From Pieris napi (taxonomy: Eukaryota; Arthropoda; Insecta; Lepidoptera; Pieridae), in NCBI RefSeq assembly GCF_905475465.1, contig NC_062251.1, forward strand, positions 1,791,001 through 1,855,000: a DNA stretch of 64,000 nt, written 5' to 3'. The translations under genes were made by a program, and so were the position numbers. The notes under the pieces were generated by a model. That model saw nothing but the letters and a program-made list of their open reading frames with translations. It had not been told where the DNA came from and did not search any database. Shown here one piece after another: positions 1 through 11,517 of the stretch (the stretch's first letter is position 1; every line of letters begins with the position of its first letter).

Positions 1-992
1 ACTGAATTGTTAAAGTTTTATTAGTAATGGTGATTTTGTTTGTTTCGCTATATTTAAGTGTGTTATTTTTGTCAATCAACAGTTCCCAGGTTAAACTTAG
101 ATTATTAAAAAAAACAATCAATTTCTAAAGTAGAACGTAATACGAAAGCTATTTACATTCTAGAATTAATAAAAAACAAAATTTAAACGTTTTTATGGCT
201 TATACAACGAAATATTGCAAAACTTTTTTGAATGAAACGTAAATAAAATTGTTGAACAATACTCGCGCGTTTGACCTTGAACCCCTGACCGATTTTTCAG
301 AGTTCAAGGCTAAACAAAACGGAGTAATTTTGTCGAAACAAATTTAGTTTTAAAAACTAAACTACTTTATTAGGAATACAGATGTACTTATAGATATATT
401 AAGTAAATAATTGTTTATTGTAGTATTTTATTTTTAAGCACGCATGCGTTGTAATTTTAGTAGCAATTGGTAGTAGTGTTGCCACTGTTATATTTAATAA
501 ATACATTTTAATTTTATTTTTTGTTTTATTTTGCATGCACATGCTTTTTAGAGTTATGCACGCATGGTGATTTTTTTTATTGATATCCAAAACTTTTGGG
601 GTTTGCACATAAAATGGCGATAGGCGATACCTGCCTACGTAATATGTACGTAATTGTAAAGTAAGTTTGCCCATAGACTGTGAGGCACAGAAAGCTTATC
701 AACTACTCGTCCATAGTTTAAAAATTATCAAAGTAATATACAATCTGAGAAACAGCAGACAAATAGTATGGAAATGGGACTTGAGACAAAATTACATTTC
801 TACTGGCATGACCAACGTGAATTTGTATACAGTCACGTGACAAAGCGTGAGCTAATTAAATGAAGTCCAATACAAAATCGTTTATCGTTAGTTACGTACA
901 CTACTCCGACCTGATTTGACTGTAATGTCACCAGTAAGTTGCGTTTTTGTATACAATTCAGAAGATTATTAAGACTCTTAAGTCTAGATTTT
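1..992. other. AT-rich intergenic DNA, no gene recognised
   Basis: No supported frame. A minus frame at 399-674 is AT-rich and without recognisable motifs. The upstream exons of the RG-tail gene could lie here or outside the window. Confidence 0.5.
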
Positions 993-1009
993 TAGTCTAG
1001 TCGACAAGT

Positions 1010-4000
1010 CACACAGTGATTGATAATATATCTTTATGTTGTACGAAGGAGGGTCCACCTATAATACCAACATACTTGGAGGCCAATACCAGTCAGATAG
1101 AGTATACTCTTCCTGCTGGAACACATACCTTAGGTTATTCTACAACTGTAGAGGTCACTCCGGATAGTACTTTAAACTAGGCTGTAAGACAACAGAAGTT
1201 AACCGTTTAAATAATCAATTATTATTTGTGGATAATAAAAAGGTAGCTTCTGGCAATTTAACATGTTTTAATAAACCAAAAGGAAAGCAACATACTTTAA
1301 GATTATTTCATCAGAATATTCAAGGTTGCTCTTCCAAATTACTGGAAATAGAAATGTTTTGAGAAAAAACCAAGTTCGATATTATTTGTTTAACTGAACA
1401 TTGGTTAAATGATCATCAGATAATGTCTATTAATTATGAAAATTATTGTGTAGTTAGCTATTTCAGCCGGAAGTGTATGATACACGGTGGATCATTAATA
1501 TTAATCAAAAATTCTGTTAAATCTAAAGAAAGGAAAGACATTATCAGATTGTCAGTTGAACATTCTATAGAATTGTCCTGTGTCGAGCTCGATAAGCATG
1601 TTGTAGTATGTGTTTACAGACCTCCGGGCTATCAGAATCTATCTGTATTTGATTCTGTAATGGAAGATGTGTTAAAAAAACTTAGTACTAGTAGTAAATC
1701 AATCATCATAAGTGGTGATTTTAATATTAACTTATTAGAAACAAACTCAAATAGTATCAGATTAATAAGTCTTTTTAAATCATTTAATCTGTCTAATGTT
1801 TTTATGGAACCAACTAGAGTGACAGCTTCTTCTGCCACTTGTATAGATAATATTTTTTGTAATTGTGATTACTTACATAAAGAAATTGTTAATAAATTGC
1901 CTTCTGATCACAGTGGACAAACAATAACGTTTTGTGCCTACATACCTGTACAAAAAATTCAAATAAGGTATAGGCCAATTACATGTAAAAATTTGGAGAA
2001 ATTAAATAATACCTTGACCAGTAAATTGTGTGTTCAAAACTTTAATAATATTTGGGACCCTAATGAGTTCTATGCGGAGTTTTTTACCTTGTTAAAATCG
2101 CAATTTAATGACATTGTTCCACAAAAGATAAAAAGTATTTACACCAAGTTCTTATTTAGTGATTGGGCGACTCCAGGTATTCGTAAGAGCAGGGATAAAC
2201 TTTTTGAACTGTATGGCCTAAGGCAACTTGTAAAAAATACAAACTTTCATCAGCATGTTGCGAAATATTCAAAAACTTTTAAAAGTGTGTGCAAAATTGC
2301 TAAAGCACTGTATATTAGTAATAAAATAAAATCAGCGGATGACAAAATAAAAACTACCTGGCAAATAATAAATAATGAAACTGGTAGAAAAAACCAGCGT
2401 AATACTGAATTTAACTTAGAGACTGCACATGGCCCAATAAACTCAAATGCAGAAATAGCTCAGGAATTTGAAAACTTTTTTATCAATATTCCCTTTAAAA
2501 CTACCGAAGCTTTAAGTTCATCATCCGCACTTTCTTTTGCGTTACTTACGAAGAATGTAAGGGCATGCCCTACGGAGTTTCGATTTCAATATACAAACCC
2601 CCAGGCTGTTATAAAAGCTTTTAAAGATCTTAAAATTAAATCTACAGAAGATCTTTGGGGATTGTCTGTAAAAGTCTGTAGTTCTATCATCGAAACTATT
2701 GCGCCTTATTTAGCTTTCATATTTAACACCAGCATAGACCAAGGAGTCTTTCCGGATCTCATGAAACACAGTAAAGTAGTTCCGTTGTTCAAATCCGGTG
2801 ATAGTAAAGAACCCAATAATTATAGACCTGTGTCAATTCTGCCAGCTCTCAGTAAGGTGTTTGAAAAGTTAATGCTCAATCAAATGTTATGTCACTTTAA
2901 TAAAAACTCCATCTTTCATGAACAACAGTACGGTTTCACCAAAGGGCGTTGTACAACTGACGCCGGTGTCTCCCTAATCAAGAACATTTTTAACGCTTGG
3001 GAGGAAGCACAAGATGCCATTGGAATCTTTTGCGACCTTTCGAAGGCGTTCGATTGCGTAGACCATGAGACTCTTCTGCTGAAACTTAATCACTACGGGA
3101 TTAAGAACAAAGCTCTGGACTTACTAAGATCTTACTTGAAAAACAGACAGGTTAAAGTTCAGGTTAACGGCATAAACTCGTTAGGGTCTGAAATTACAAT
3201 GGGCGTTCCTCAAGGTTCAATATTGGGTCCATTCCTCTTTTTAGTATACATAAATGATTTACCCCAATTAGTTCAGAATAAACCGAAGATGGTGTTATTT
3301 GCAGATGACACATCATTGATTTTTAAAGTAGATCGACGGTCACAAAATCGTGACGACGTGAATAACTCTATTCTTCGGGTCCAAAATTGGTTTACGGTAA
3401 ACAATTTGGCACTGAATGATAAAAAAACTAAATGTATTAGATTTACGTTGCCAAATGTTAAAAGTAAGGAATGTGACATAATGTTGAATGAAGGAAAACT
3501 GGAATTTATTAATCAAACGGTTTTCCTAGGCATCACGCTAGACGAGAAGTTACAATGGGGACCCCATATCACATCTCTTGCGGGGCGGCTGAGCTCAGCC
3601 GTTTATGCGGTTAGAAAGATAAGATATTTAACCAATGTAGAAACTGCGCGTTTGGTCTATTTTAGCTACTTTCACAGCATAATGTCTTACGGCATTTTAC
3701 TGTGGGGTCGGGCTGCTGACATAGAATCCATTTTTATTTTGCAAAAGAGAGCGGTCAGAGCCATTTATAATCTACGTCGTTGCGAATCTCTCAGGGAACT
3801 ATTTAAAAAGATTAATATTATGACAGTACCTTGCCAATTCATTTATGAAAATATTATGTATGTAAGAAAGAATCTACGTCTTTTTTGTAAAATAAATGAA
3901 AGACATAATTTTAGTACTAGAAATAAAGATAAAATAGCTCAACCATCTTTCAGATTAGCCAAAGTTCAAAATTCATTTATGGGGTACTGTGTGAAATGTT

Positions 4001-4617
4001 ACAATAAAATACCTTGTGACATTTTAAAACTAAATGAACGAAAATTTAAATGTTTTATTAAAAGTACACTTTGTAAACAAGCATATTACAAATTAGATGA
4101 TTATATTCAAGATAAGAATGCTTGGAAACATGCTGGTCCTGCTCCATAGGACAATCCTATGATTGGCTCTATAGCCTGGACAAAATCAAATTGGTTGCTG
4201 ATTTTTTGCTTTAATGCTACAAATGTAATTATTATTATTATTTTTTTTTTTTGTATCTCACACACTGTTTTGTTGTGTTTTTTTTTTAAATATTTTTATT
4301 ACTCTTTAATGTTAATATTCTACGGTTTCGATATTTGTAAATATGTGAGGAACATGTATACTAACTTTTTTAGTATAGTAGTTTATTCTAAGAGTACATT
4401 GTCTTCACATATAATTATTTAACAAATGTAACAAAATATTGTAAACCTATTTTAAAAGAGTAAGTGTGGAGTTTCTTGCCCATTCTTCTCCACACGAAAC
4501 TACCTTTTGGAAGGGGCAACTAGAATCATCTTTATATTTTATTTTTTTTTGACGTTCAATAGTGCCATTTTAGATGGTCTAATTGAAATAAACGATTTGA
4601 CTTTGACTTTGACTTTG
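1010..4617 (+). mobile_element. CR1/Jockey-group LINE, nearly complete ORF2
   Basis: This is a non-LTR retrotransposon inserted into the left TIR of the 993-6699 element, with AGT at both flanks. It encodes endonuclease and reverse transcriptase and ends not in poly(A) but in a short TTTGAC-type tandem tail, as CR1-like elements do. The 5' part (1010-1300) has no long frame. The 3' UTR has the GTTTCTTGCCCATTCTTCTC block also seen in other LINE tails of this window. Confidence 0.88.
1423..4149 (+). CDS. LINE endonuclease-reverse transcriptase (ORF2)
   Basis: The frame is 908 codons from the first Met after a stop. The endonuclease part shows VYRPPGY (about residue 65), ISGDFNINLL (about 97) and PSDHSGQ (about 161). 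The reverse transcriptase part shows FCDLSKAFDCVDHETLL (about 535), GVPQGSILGPFLFLVYINDL (about 594) and the catalytic FADDTS (about 626). The real ORF2 starts further upstream: LFHQNIQG and CLTEHWL lie in the same frame at 1306-1410 but are separated by an in-frame TGA at 1360-1362. Apart from that stop the frame is intact, so the copy is recent but disabled. Confidence 0.92.
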   Translation: MSINYENYCVVSYFSRKCMIHGGSLILIKNSVKSKERKDIIRLSVEHSIELSCVELDKHVVVCVYRPPGYQNLSVFDSVMEDVLKKLSTSSKSIIISGDFNINLLETNSNSIRLISLFKSFNLSNVFMEPTRVTASSATCIDNIFCNCDYLHKEIVNKLPSDHSGQTITFCAYIPVQKIQIRYRPITCKNLEKLNNTLTSKLCVQNFNNIWDPNEFYAEFFTLLKSQFNDIVPQKIKSIYTKFLFSDWATPGIRKSRDKLFELYGLRQLVKNTNFHQHVAKYSKTFKSVCKIAKALYISNKIKSADDKIKTTWQIINNETGRKNQRNTEFNLETAHGPINSNAEIAQEFENFFINIPFKTTEALSSSSALSFALLTKNVRACPTEFRFQYTNPQAVIKAFKDLKIKSTEDLWGLSVKVCSSIIETIAPYLAFIFNTSIDQGVFPDLMKHSKVVPLFKSGDSKEPNNYRPVSILPALSKVFEKLMLNQMLCHFNKNSIFHEQQYGFTKGRCTTDAGVSLIKNIFNAWEEAQDAIGIFCDLSKAFDCVDHETLLLKLNHYGIKNKALDLLRSYLKNRQVKVQVNGINSLGSEITMGVPQGSILGPFLFLVYINDLPQLVQNKPKMVLFADDTSLIFKVDRRSQNRDDVNNSILRVQNWFTVNNLALNDKKTKCIRFTLPNVKSKECDIMLNEGKLEFINQTVFLGITLDEKLQWGPHITSLAGRLSSAVYAVRKIRYLTNVETARLVYFSYFHSIMSYGILLWGRAADIESIFILQKRAVRAIYNLRRCESLRELFKKINIMTVPCQFIYENIMYVRKNLRLFCKINERHNFSTRNKDKIAQPSFRLAKVQNSFMGYCVKCYNKIPCDILKLNERKFKCFIKSTLCKQAYYKLDDYIQDKNAWKHAGPAP

Positions 4618-4745
4618 AGTTGAAAATGGAACAAAATAGAGATACTGCTCTTAAAATTATGTGCGATAGCTCATTGGATCCGGAATGACGTCTAGAAAAA
4701 TGTGCTAAAAGCGTGTATTAGCACATAAAAAATTGCAAAAGTTAT

Positions 4746-5314
4746 TGGTCTAAGATCCCGCTATACAACGACCTTCACCGAGATGCTTATTTAATGAAAC
4801 TTATTTTATATATAATTTAATATGTCAATAAATATAATCCATATGGGTTGCCTAGCAAATTTCAGTCCAGAGTATTTTTAATTAATTTAAAAAAAAAATA
4901 TTTTTTTAAACATTTCACCGGTATGATTATTAGATAAATTCTATACCAATCGAAAGTATGAAGCCCATAGAATATGCAAAAGTTAGGTTGTTTTTAATCA
5001 ATTAATTATTTATGTGTATATTTTTTATGTGACACTAAAGTATATATACATCTTTAGTATAAAAGAAGGTTTTAGTGATACATATATAATACTACCCTGA
5101 TTAAAAATATTGATTGAAAAAAGTTCAAAAAATTTACTACATGCAAATTATAAAAAAAAATTTTTTTTTTAATATTAATTAAACATACTCTGGACTGAAA
5201 TTTGCTAGGCAACCCATATGGATTATATTTATTGACATATTAAATTAAATATAAAATAAGTTTCATTAAATAAGCATCTCGGTGAAGGTCGTTGTATAGC
5301 GGGATCTTATACTA
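4746..5314 (+). mobile_element. Palindromic MITE family A, copy 1
   Basis: This 569-bp element has long inverted arms (about 150 bp). Its ends differ: TGGTCTAAGATCCCG on one side, CGGGATCTTATACTA on the other. It sits inside the left TIR arm of the 993-6699 element; the intact right arm gives the empty site and shows a 3-bp duplication, TAT. No coding capacity. Confidence 0.92.
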
Positions 5315-6699
5315 TATAGACAATTAAAGATGAAAAAAAATGGCATTTAGATTTTTGCCAATATTTAATAAACTATTAATATTTTAGAAATTTCAAATAA
5401 AGATTCTGAAAGAGGAGGAAATTTCCAATAAAAAACTCCTAACTCAGAGTTCCGGGAGAAAATTTTAGAAATTTTTTTGATTATCATGAATATTACTTTT
5501 ATTTAAAATTAAAGTTTTTTTTTCTATACTTTGTTATATATGGTTGTTTTTGTTAATTTTAGAAGTTTTAGAAAAAAATAATAAAAGAAAGTTGAATATT
5601 TGTTTATAACAACTTGGTAAGTTAATAAACAATAGAATTGTTGATTGAAAAATTTTTTTTTTCTGTTACTTTATAGAGGACTGTCAATTATGATTTTTAG
5701 AAAAAAAAAATCTTAACTAATTATTTAAACAATAGAAAATTAAAAAAAACGATTATAAACAATTAAAAATTGTTATTAAGGAAATTTTTTTTTTAAATCA
5801 TAAAATTTTTAATGTAATAAAGTTGTGTTAAAATTTTTTTTTTAAATATTGATTTAATCAATTTGTTTAAAAAAAATTTATCAACAAATGGCGGGGTTTT
5901 TTTTTTGCAAATCAATAAATATCTTGTATTAATAAAAAAACGATTATATGTAGATTTAGAAAAAAAAAATTTTTTTTAACAACATTACATGGATGTTTAA
6001 GTTTTTGTTTACGTAAAAAAAATTTTAATAAACAAAGTATAAATATTTTTTTAACTTTTATGGCACGATCTTGTTAAGTATGTATGTAAGAAAGGCTCTA
6101 CGAAGCGAAATATTTTTACGACCATTATTTAAACATTTTTTTTCACTTACAATTAAGACGGTCGTTCGAGAAAATTTCGTTAGTTAACAATTATTTAACT
6201 TGTTGAAAAATTAACTTAAAGTAAAATTTTCAACGGGAATAAATTAATTATAGTGTTCAGAACACACCATAATTTTTTCAAATTTAAAAAAAAAATATTC
6301 AATACCTTAAATAAATTAATTAATGTGCCGTAGTCGCTTTTGACGCCACGCGCGAATCCTAAAAATGTCACCCGCAGACCTATTTTCAGCGTTAAATTAA
6401 AATTACAAATAATGGGGATAGAGTTCCGGGAGTTTGGAGTTTTTTATTGGAAATTTTCTCCTCTTTCAGAATCTTTATTTTAAATTTCTTAAATATTAAT
6501 AGTTTATTAAATATTGGCAAAAAACTAAATGCCATTTTTTTTCATCTTTAATTGTCTATAACTTTTGCAATTTTTTATGTGCTAATACACGCTTTTAGCA
6601 CATTTTTCTAGACGTCATTCCGGATCCAATGTGCGATAGCACATAATTTTAAGAGCAGTATCTCTATTTTGTTCCATTTTCAACTTGTCGACTAGACTA

Positions 6700-7560
6700 T
6701 TTACTATGATATATTACAAACATATTTAAATATATTATTGAATGTTATTAAAACCATTAAAAACGGTTACAAAATAATTCAGCATGCACACAACTAAATG
6801 CGCGTCCTTTAAGAAAGAGTTGTGGGCAACAAACTATTCTTTCTCTTGTGGAGGCTGGTGAACAGTTTCTCCTACCTAAAAGAGAATCCTCGACCACTCT
6901 GACCACCGACTGACTGGAAGGCCCCAGTTGTATGTAGTTTTGTTAGGAAAATTGAAGAAAAACAATGTATTATCATTACGACATTTAATTCTCTATCCGA
7001 GTTTTTTGAAGTTATACTTCTTTAAGCGCGTTATGAAAAATTGATGAGGGTGAAATTTTACGATGCGCGCGCACCGTGACACAAAATTAACAGAATGAAG
7101 TTAGTTCTAGGTGGCATGAAAATCGATAATAACTATTGTTACGAGCTAGGGGATCGGATAGAAACGCCGTAGATTTCTTCAAGGGTTTATTTCTAAATAA
7201 ATCTACGAGGAATTTGTTAACACTAAAAACTGGAAATTACGCACTAAAATTCACTGAATACACACACAAGATACTGTCACTAATTACTCTAATAACACGC
7301 ACTTCACACAGTACTTGTATTCACTTTTCTTCACTATATTCGCACTTTGTCACTCCGGTATTTATTGCTTGGTATCGCATTCAAAACTGAACTGATCGAT
7401 CGCGTTTCGGCTCGCTTATATATCCCTGGGAGCAATGTTCGAGAACTCTCTAGGCGGCGGCGCAACTGAGTAGCGATCGCACAATTCTAGAACGTGCGTA
7501 CTAGCTATCTCTTTCGCACATTGCTCCGTCCTTGTCGTACGGCGTTCTAGAGTGCTCGGT
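6700..7560. other. Intergenic DNA with fragments of MITEs
   Basis: A partial GAAGTTATACTTC element at 7008-7110; otherwise unassigned. A small frame at 7136-7390 shows no domain. Confidence 0.45.
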
Positions 7561-7752
7561 CTAGCTTCGAGAAGGTTCTCTTTTCTTGAACGACCCTAAG
7601 TCGAATTGGTTCGGATATACTTCAGTGGGCAGCTGGTTCCACATAGTGGTGGTGCGCGGCAAAAACTGTCTTAAGAAACGCTCAGTTGTGGAACGACGGA
7701 CGTCGAGGTGATACGGGTTAAAAATAATATAATTCTTTAAGTCGTCTTTCAT
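7561..7752 (-). pseudogene. LINE ORF2 C-terminal fragment
   Basis: Reads HLDVRRSTTERFLRQFLPRT, then TTMWNQLPTEVYPNQFDLGS and FKKR. Same LINE family as 39843-40557. Truncated at both ends; its right side meets the GGGGCCATCC element. Confidence 0.78.
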
Positions 7753-7760
7753 TCCGATTG

Positions 7761-8186
7761 GGGGCCATCCATAAAGTACGTCACACGAATTTTAGGACTT
7801 TTGAACCCCTCCCCCCGTCCTTGTCACAGGTTGTCACATTTTTATAACCCCCCCTCTTGATGTGACGTCACACATTTTTTAAATTTATGTATATTAAAAA
7901 TAATCGTTGTAATAACAATAAACAATAGTAAGGTTGATGTTGCAATAATATATGCTTGTAACTTATAGAAAGAGACAGAAATAGTGTTTCGGGACACTTT
8001 CGAGCGTTACTTTTATTCGAGACTGTGCATCTTGGGTTTTTTGTATATCAATGGTTTTAGTATTTAAAATTTTAACATGTGACGTCACAAAAGTATTGAC
8101 CCCCCCATGCCCCTTGTCACACGATGTCACACTTCGGTGATACCCTCCCTCCCCATTAACGTGTGACGTACATTATGGATGGCCCC
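7761..8186 (+). mobile_element. TIR element, GGGGCCATCC family, copy 1
   Basis: The ends are GGGGCCATCCATAAAGTACG and a near complement at the right, with TTG duplicated at both flanks (7758-7760, 8187-8189). The interior is rich in GTCACA/TGTGAC and C-runs and has no frame. The 3-bp duplication suggests a PIF/Harbinger-like mover. Confidence 0.85.
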
Positions 8187-8534
8187 TTGGAGAAAATTAC
8201 GATATAGAGCCTTTGTGAAATGATATACGGACAACAATGATGTTTAATTTAACAAACATGTTTGTTTGAAATACATATTTTTAATTTTATAAATTTTGAC
8301 TCGGTCAATCGTCAAATTCGATTCAATTTTTGTTTCGCTTGGTTTATTATTCGCATTATGAATTTTATTTTTGCCAATGTTTTAGTAACGCTCTCAGTTT
8401 TATAACTTCTTAGTGTGCGTATTGTGAACTATTTTAAGCCAAAGCATTCGTTATTTTATTATCATTCAAACCCATTGTTTCTCAAGAAGGACCCACAGGG
8501 GGGAATTTAATTGTTAAGAAGGGCTATTCGAAAA

Positions 8535-8911
8535 TCTTAATATATATAAATTACGTGTCACGTTGTTTGTCCGCTATGGACTCCTAAACTACTGGACCGA
8601 TTTCAATCAAATTTGCACACCGTGTGTAGTTTGATCCAACTTAAAAGATAGGATAGCTTACATCTCAATTTATACCCGCAATATTATTTTATTGCAAAAT
8701 ATTTGTTTATTATTTGATAGTCACAATTCTAACAGATGGCGCTGTGTTGAAAGTACCAACGTTTCACATAAGCTACAATTTAATGGCATAACCACCAATA
8801 AAGCATGGTGGTCCCCATGACTGGTGTTCTCCTACCGTTTTCCTTGAATAGTTTACTACTATGTAATATAACAAAAACCTTAGCCACAGCAACGCTTGGC
8901 CGGCCTGCTAG
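8535..8911 (+). mobile_element. Non-autonomous Helitron
   Basis: Begins TCTTAATATATATAAATTAC after an A, ends GGCCGGCCTGCTAG before a T, without target duplication. No Rep/helicase frame. Confidence 0.8.
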
Positions 8912-8970
8912 TATATTATATTTTAAAATAATTGGAATTTCAGTTTGTTATTATGTTTTAAATTTACTTG

Positions 8971-9266
8971 AGCAGTGTTGGCCTAGTGGCTTCAGCGTGT
9001 GACTCTCATCCCTGAGGTCGTAGGTTCGATCCCCAGCTGTACACCAATGGACTTTCTTTCTATACGCATTTAACATTCGCTCAAACAGTGAAGGAAAACA
9101 TCGTGATAAAACCGACATATCTTAGACCCTAAAAGTCGACGGCGTGTGTCAGGCACTGGAGGCTGATCACCTACTTGCCTATTAGATTTAAAACTGATCA
9201 TGAAACAGATTCAGAAATCTGAGGCCAAGACTTAACGAGGTTTGAGCGCCACTGGTTTTTTTTTTA
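8971..9266 (+). mobile_element. tRNA-derived SINE, GCCTAGTGGCTTCAG family, copy 1
   Basis: Head GCCTAGTGGCTTCAGCGTGT with B-box GGTTCGATCCC; body with GGAAAACATCGTGA and CATGAAACAGATTCAGAAAT; ends in a T-run. Confidence 0.85.
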
Positions 9267-9430
9267 AATTCACTTACTGTGTTTCGTTAAACGGTTAAGA
9301 ATTTCCAAGTATTTTTCTTCCTAAAACCTATCATTTAATTTTCTTAGCAATTCAAGTTTAGATATTAGAAATTATATGTTACATAAAGGGGATTTAAAGA
9401 ATTTTAGGAAGGCTAAGGTGGGGCATGGAG

Positions 9431-9702
9431 AGCAGGCCTAGGGCTTCGGCGTGCGACTCTCATCCCTGAGGTCGTAGTTTCGATCCCCGGCTGTGCACCA
9501 ATGGACTTTCTTTCTATGTGCGCAACTGCGCAGTGAAGGAAAACATCGTGAGGAAACCGGCTTGCCTTAGACTGAAAAAGACGACGGTGTGTGACAGGAA
9601 CTATGCCATGCCAGGGGTGTTAAGACACATCATGAAACAGATTTAGAAATATAAGGCCCAGACCTAAATAGGTTGTAGCGTCACTGATTTATTTATTTTT
9701 TG
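9431..9702 (+). mobile_element. tRNA-derived SINE, same family, copy 2
   Basis: Second plus-strand copy in tandem arrangement with the first, about 200 bp apart and independently diverged. Confidence 0.82.
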
Positions 9703-9810
9703 AGGTCCCATACTAAATTAGTATCTCATCCCTCCCTCATCCTTACGACTGATAATTGTTAGGACTATATGGATACGAGGTATGTACTCAGGGCTTAGTT
9801 TTAGGTATTA

Positions 9811-10259
9811 CTAGCTGCCCCCGCGAACATCGTTTCTCCTTAATTTGATTTTACTAAGCTTACCTTTTTCGTACATACCAACATGGAACATTTTGCTATG
9901 CTACCCCTACTGTTCGGTTTTCCGGAATGAAAACTTTTTAGGGTTTTCTATGAATTTTTCTCTATATAAACCTCAGAGTTCAAGTCATTAGATTTTAATT
10001 AACAAATCAAAAATAGGGGTTGATCGTAGAGGGGTTAAAATATGGGTATGTATCTTTGTATGTTGTATCATAAAAAAATAAAAACAAAAAAAATTTTTTT
10101 TTTGGAGTGGACACTCCTTATCACTCAGAGGTTTGAAAGATAGATAGTAGCCGATTCTCAGACATACTGAATGTGCATAAAAAATTCATAAGAATCGGTC
10201 AAGCCGTTTCGGAGGAGTATGGGAACGAACATTGTGACACGAAAATTTTGTATATTAGA
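9811..10259 (-). mobile_element. Non-autonomous Helitron
   Basis: On the minus strand it starts TCTAATATACAAAATTTTCG and ends ...GGGGGCAGCTAG, between A and T. It is inserted into a second, inverted copy of the 8535-8911 family whose remainder is at 10260-10463. Confidence 0.8.
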
Positions 10260-10463
10260 TAGTAGTAAACTATTCAAGGGAAACGGTAGGAGAACACCAG
10301 CCATGGGGACCATCATGCTTTTTGGTGGTAATGCCATTAAATTGTAGCTTATGTGAAACGTTGGTACTTTCAACACAGCGCCATCTTTTAGAATTGTGAC
10401 TGTCAAATAATCAACAAATACTTTGCAATAAAATAATATTGCGGGTATAAATTAAGATGTAAG
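10260..10463 (-). mobile_element. Internal part of an inverted copy of the 8535-8911 Helitron
   Basis: Complementary to about 8655-8867 over nearly its full length (GTAGTAAACTATTCAAGG ... GTAAATTA-like end). It is interrupted at its left by the 9811-10259 Helitron. Confidence 0.75.
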
Positions 10464-11108
10464 GACAAAAAAAATTTTTTTAATTTTTTTATGGTACAGC
10501 ATACAAAAATACATAGAGTCTGGCTAATTAAAGAAGATAACGAAAAAGCGAGGCAAATTAAAAAAAAATATTTGATATATTTTGTGGATTAAACTTACTT
10601 GGTACTTGATTTTATTTTATTATTTTTTACATTGATAGTAACCGTATATCTATTAAATTAAATACTAAACGTATTAAGTATTTTACTATTGATACCTAAA
10701 ATGATGGATAGCATTGCATGGAAAACTATATTTATTATATAAAACACAACTTTATTCGTAATAATCAAAATCAGAATCCAAAAAAATCAATAAAAAAAGG
10801 TTAGGCTATTATACCTGTTAACTATTCGGAAAAAATATATAATTGAAATAAAAATGAGTAATTGCATGAAGTATCAAGACAATAAATCATACTAGTCTAA
10901 GAAATTCAATGACATTCTGTGTTGCCATCCGAAAGTTTTCAAATAATTCAATTATCTTCTTTAATTAGCCAGACTCTACCAAACCTAATTGTCACCCCTC
11001 TACGATCAACCCCTATTTATTATGATAGTAGATAGTTATTTTTATTTAACTAAAAAAGTTTCCTTGAAATAATATACATGGCAAAACAACGTTTACCGGG
11101 TCACCTAG
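10464..11108 (+). mobile_element. Helitron 3' part, split by a 461-bp TIR element
   Basis: ATGGTACAGCATACAAAAATACATA (10490-10514) and CCTAATTGTCACCCCTCTACG onward are two halves of the Helitron 3' region seen intact at 61630-61782. It ends GGGTCACCTAG before T at 11108. The 5' end is not recognisable. Confidence 0.7.
10516..10976. mobile_element. 461-bp TIR element with TA target duplication
   Basis: Ends GAGTCTGGCTAATTAAAGAA and its complement (about 25 bp perfect), flanked by TA on both sides. It interrupts the Helitron sequence at 10464-11108. Probably a Tc1/mariner-type MITE. No frame inside. Confidence 0.85.
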
Positions 11109-11157
11109 TATATATATATATATATATAATATATACAATATATAATAAACATTTTAG

Positions 11158-11269
11158 ATGCAGAGCAATTTAGCTCAGAGTATGTTCCTGGCTGGTGGCA
11201 GAGGTGGTTACGCGGGTGCGGCCTTGCAGGGACCACTCGCGTACTTGGAGAAGACTGCGACCAATATAG
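11158..11269 (+). CDS. Unrecognised RG-tail gene, internal exon 1
   Basis: An open reading frame starts right after ATTTTAG with MQSNLAQSMFLAGGRGGYAG, then AALQGPLAYLEKTATNI, and ends at a plausible donor (ATAG|GTATAA) with one leftover base. That base pairs in phase with the next exon. The bias to Gly/Ala/Arg and lack of stops suggest real coding. Earlier exons must lie to the left, but the preceding 4 kb is transposable elements. I do not recognise the protein. Confidence 0.5.
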
Positions 11270-11277
11270 GTATAAAT

Positions 11278-11517
11278 AATTTTTTTGGCGCGTTAGGGAA
11301 AAATGATGAGAGTAAGTTTTTACGATGCGCGCACACCGTCACAAAAAACCGACACCCTGAAGTTATAGTCAACGTTTTAGTGTTTTCTATCTTTAGTGTA
11401 GCTGCTTGCAGCTTGGTTATTTCTACCAACGTAGAATAAGGCGATAGATAAAAGTTTTGAAAAGATTAGTATCTTGTTACTCCAAAGAAGTATACTTCTA
11501 ACGCGTGTACATAAGTA
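11278..11517 (-). mobile_element. MITE of the GAAGTATACTTC type
   Basis: GGCGCGTTAGGGAAAAATGA at the left and CAAAGAAGTATACTTCTAAC at the right. It starts just after the donor of the RG-tail exon 1. A partial copy is at 7008-7110. Confidence 0.65.

Larger units (their letters stand above)
993..6699. mobile_element. Composite TIR DNA element interrupted by a LINE and a MITE
   Basis: The terminal inverted repeat begins TAGTCTAGTCGACAAGT at 993-1009 and ends with its complement at 6683-6699. The left arm resumes at 4618 after a LINE (1010-4617), is broken again by a 569-bp MITE (4746-5314) and continues to about 5450. The right arm is about 6420-6699. Removing the insertions restores a TIR of roughly 290 bp on each side. 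The central part (5450-6420) is AT-rich with no transposase frame, so the element is non-autonomous. TA lies at both outer edges, which would fit a Tc1/mariner-like target, but the superfamily is not certain. Confidence 0.8.
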
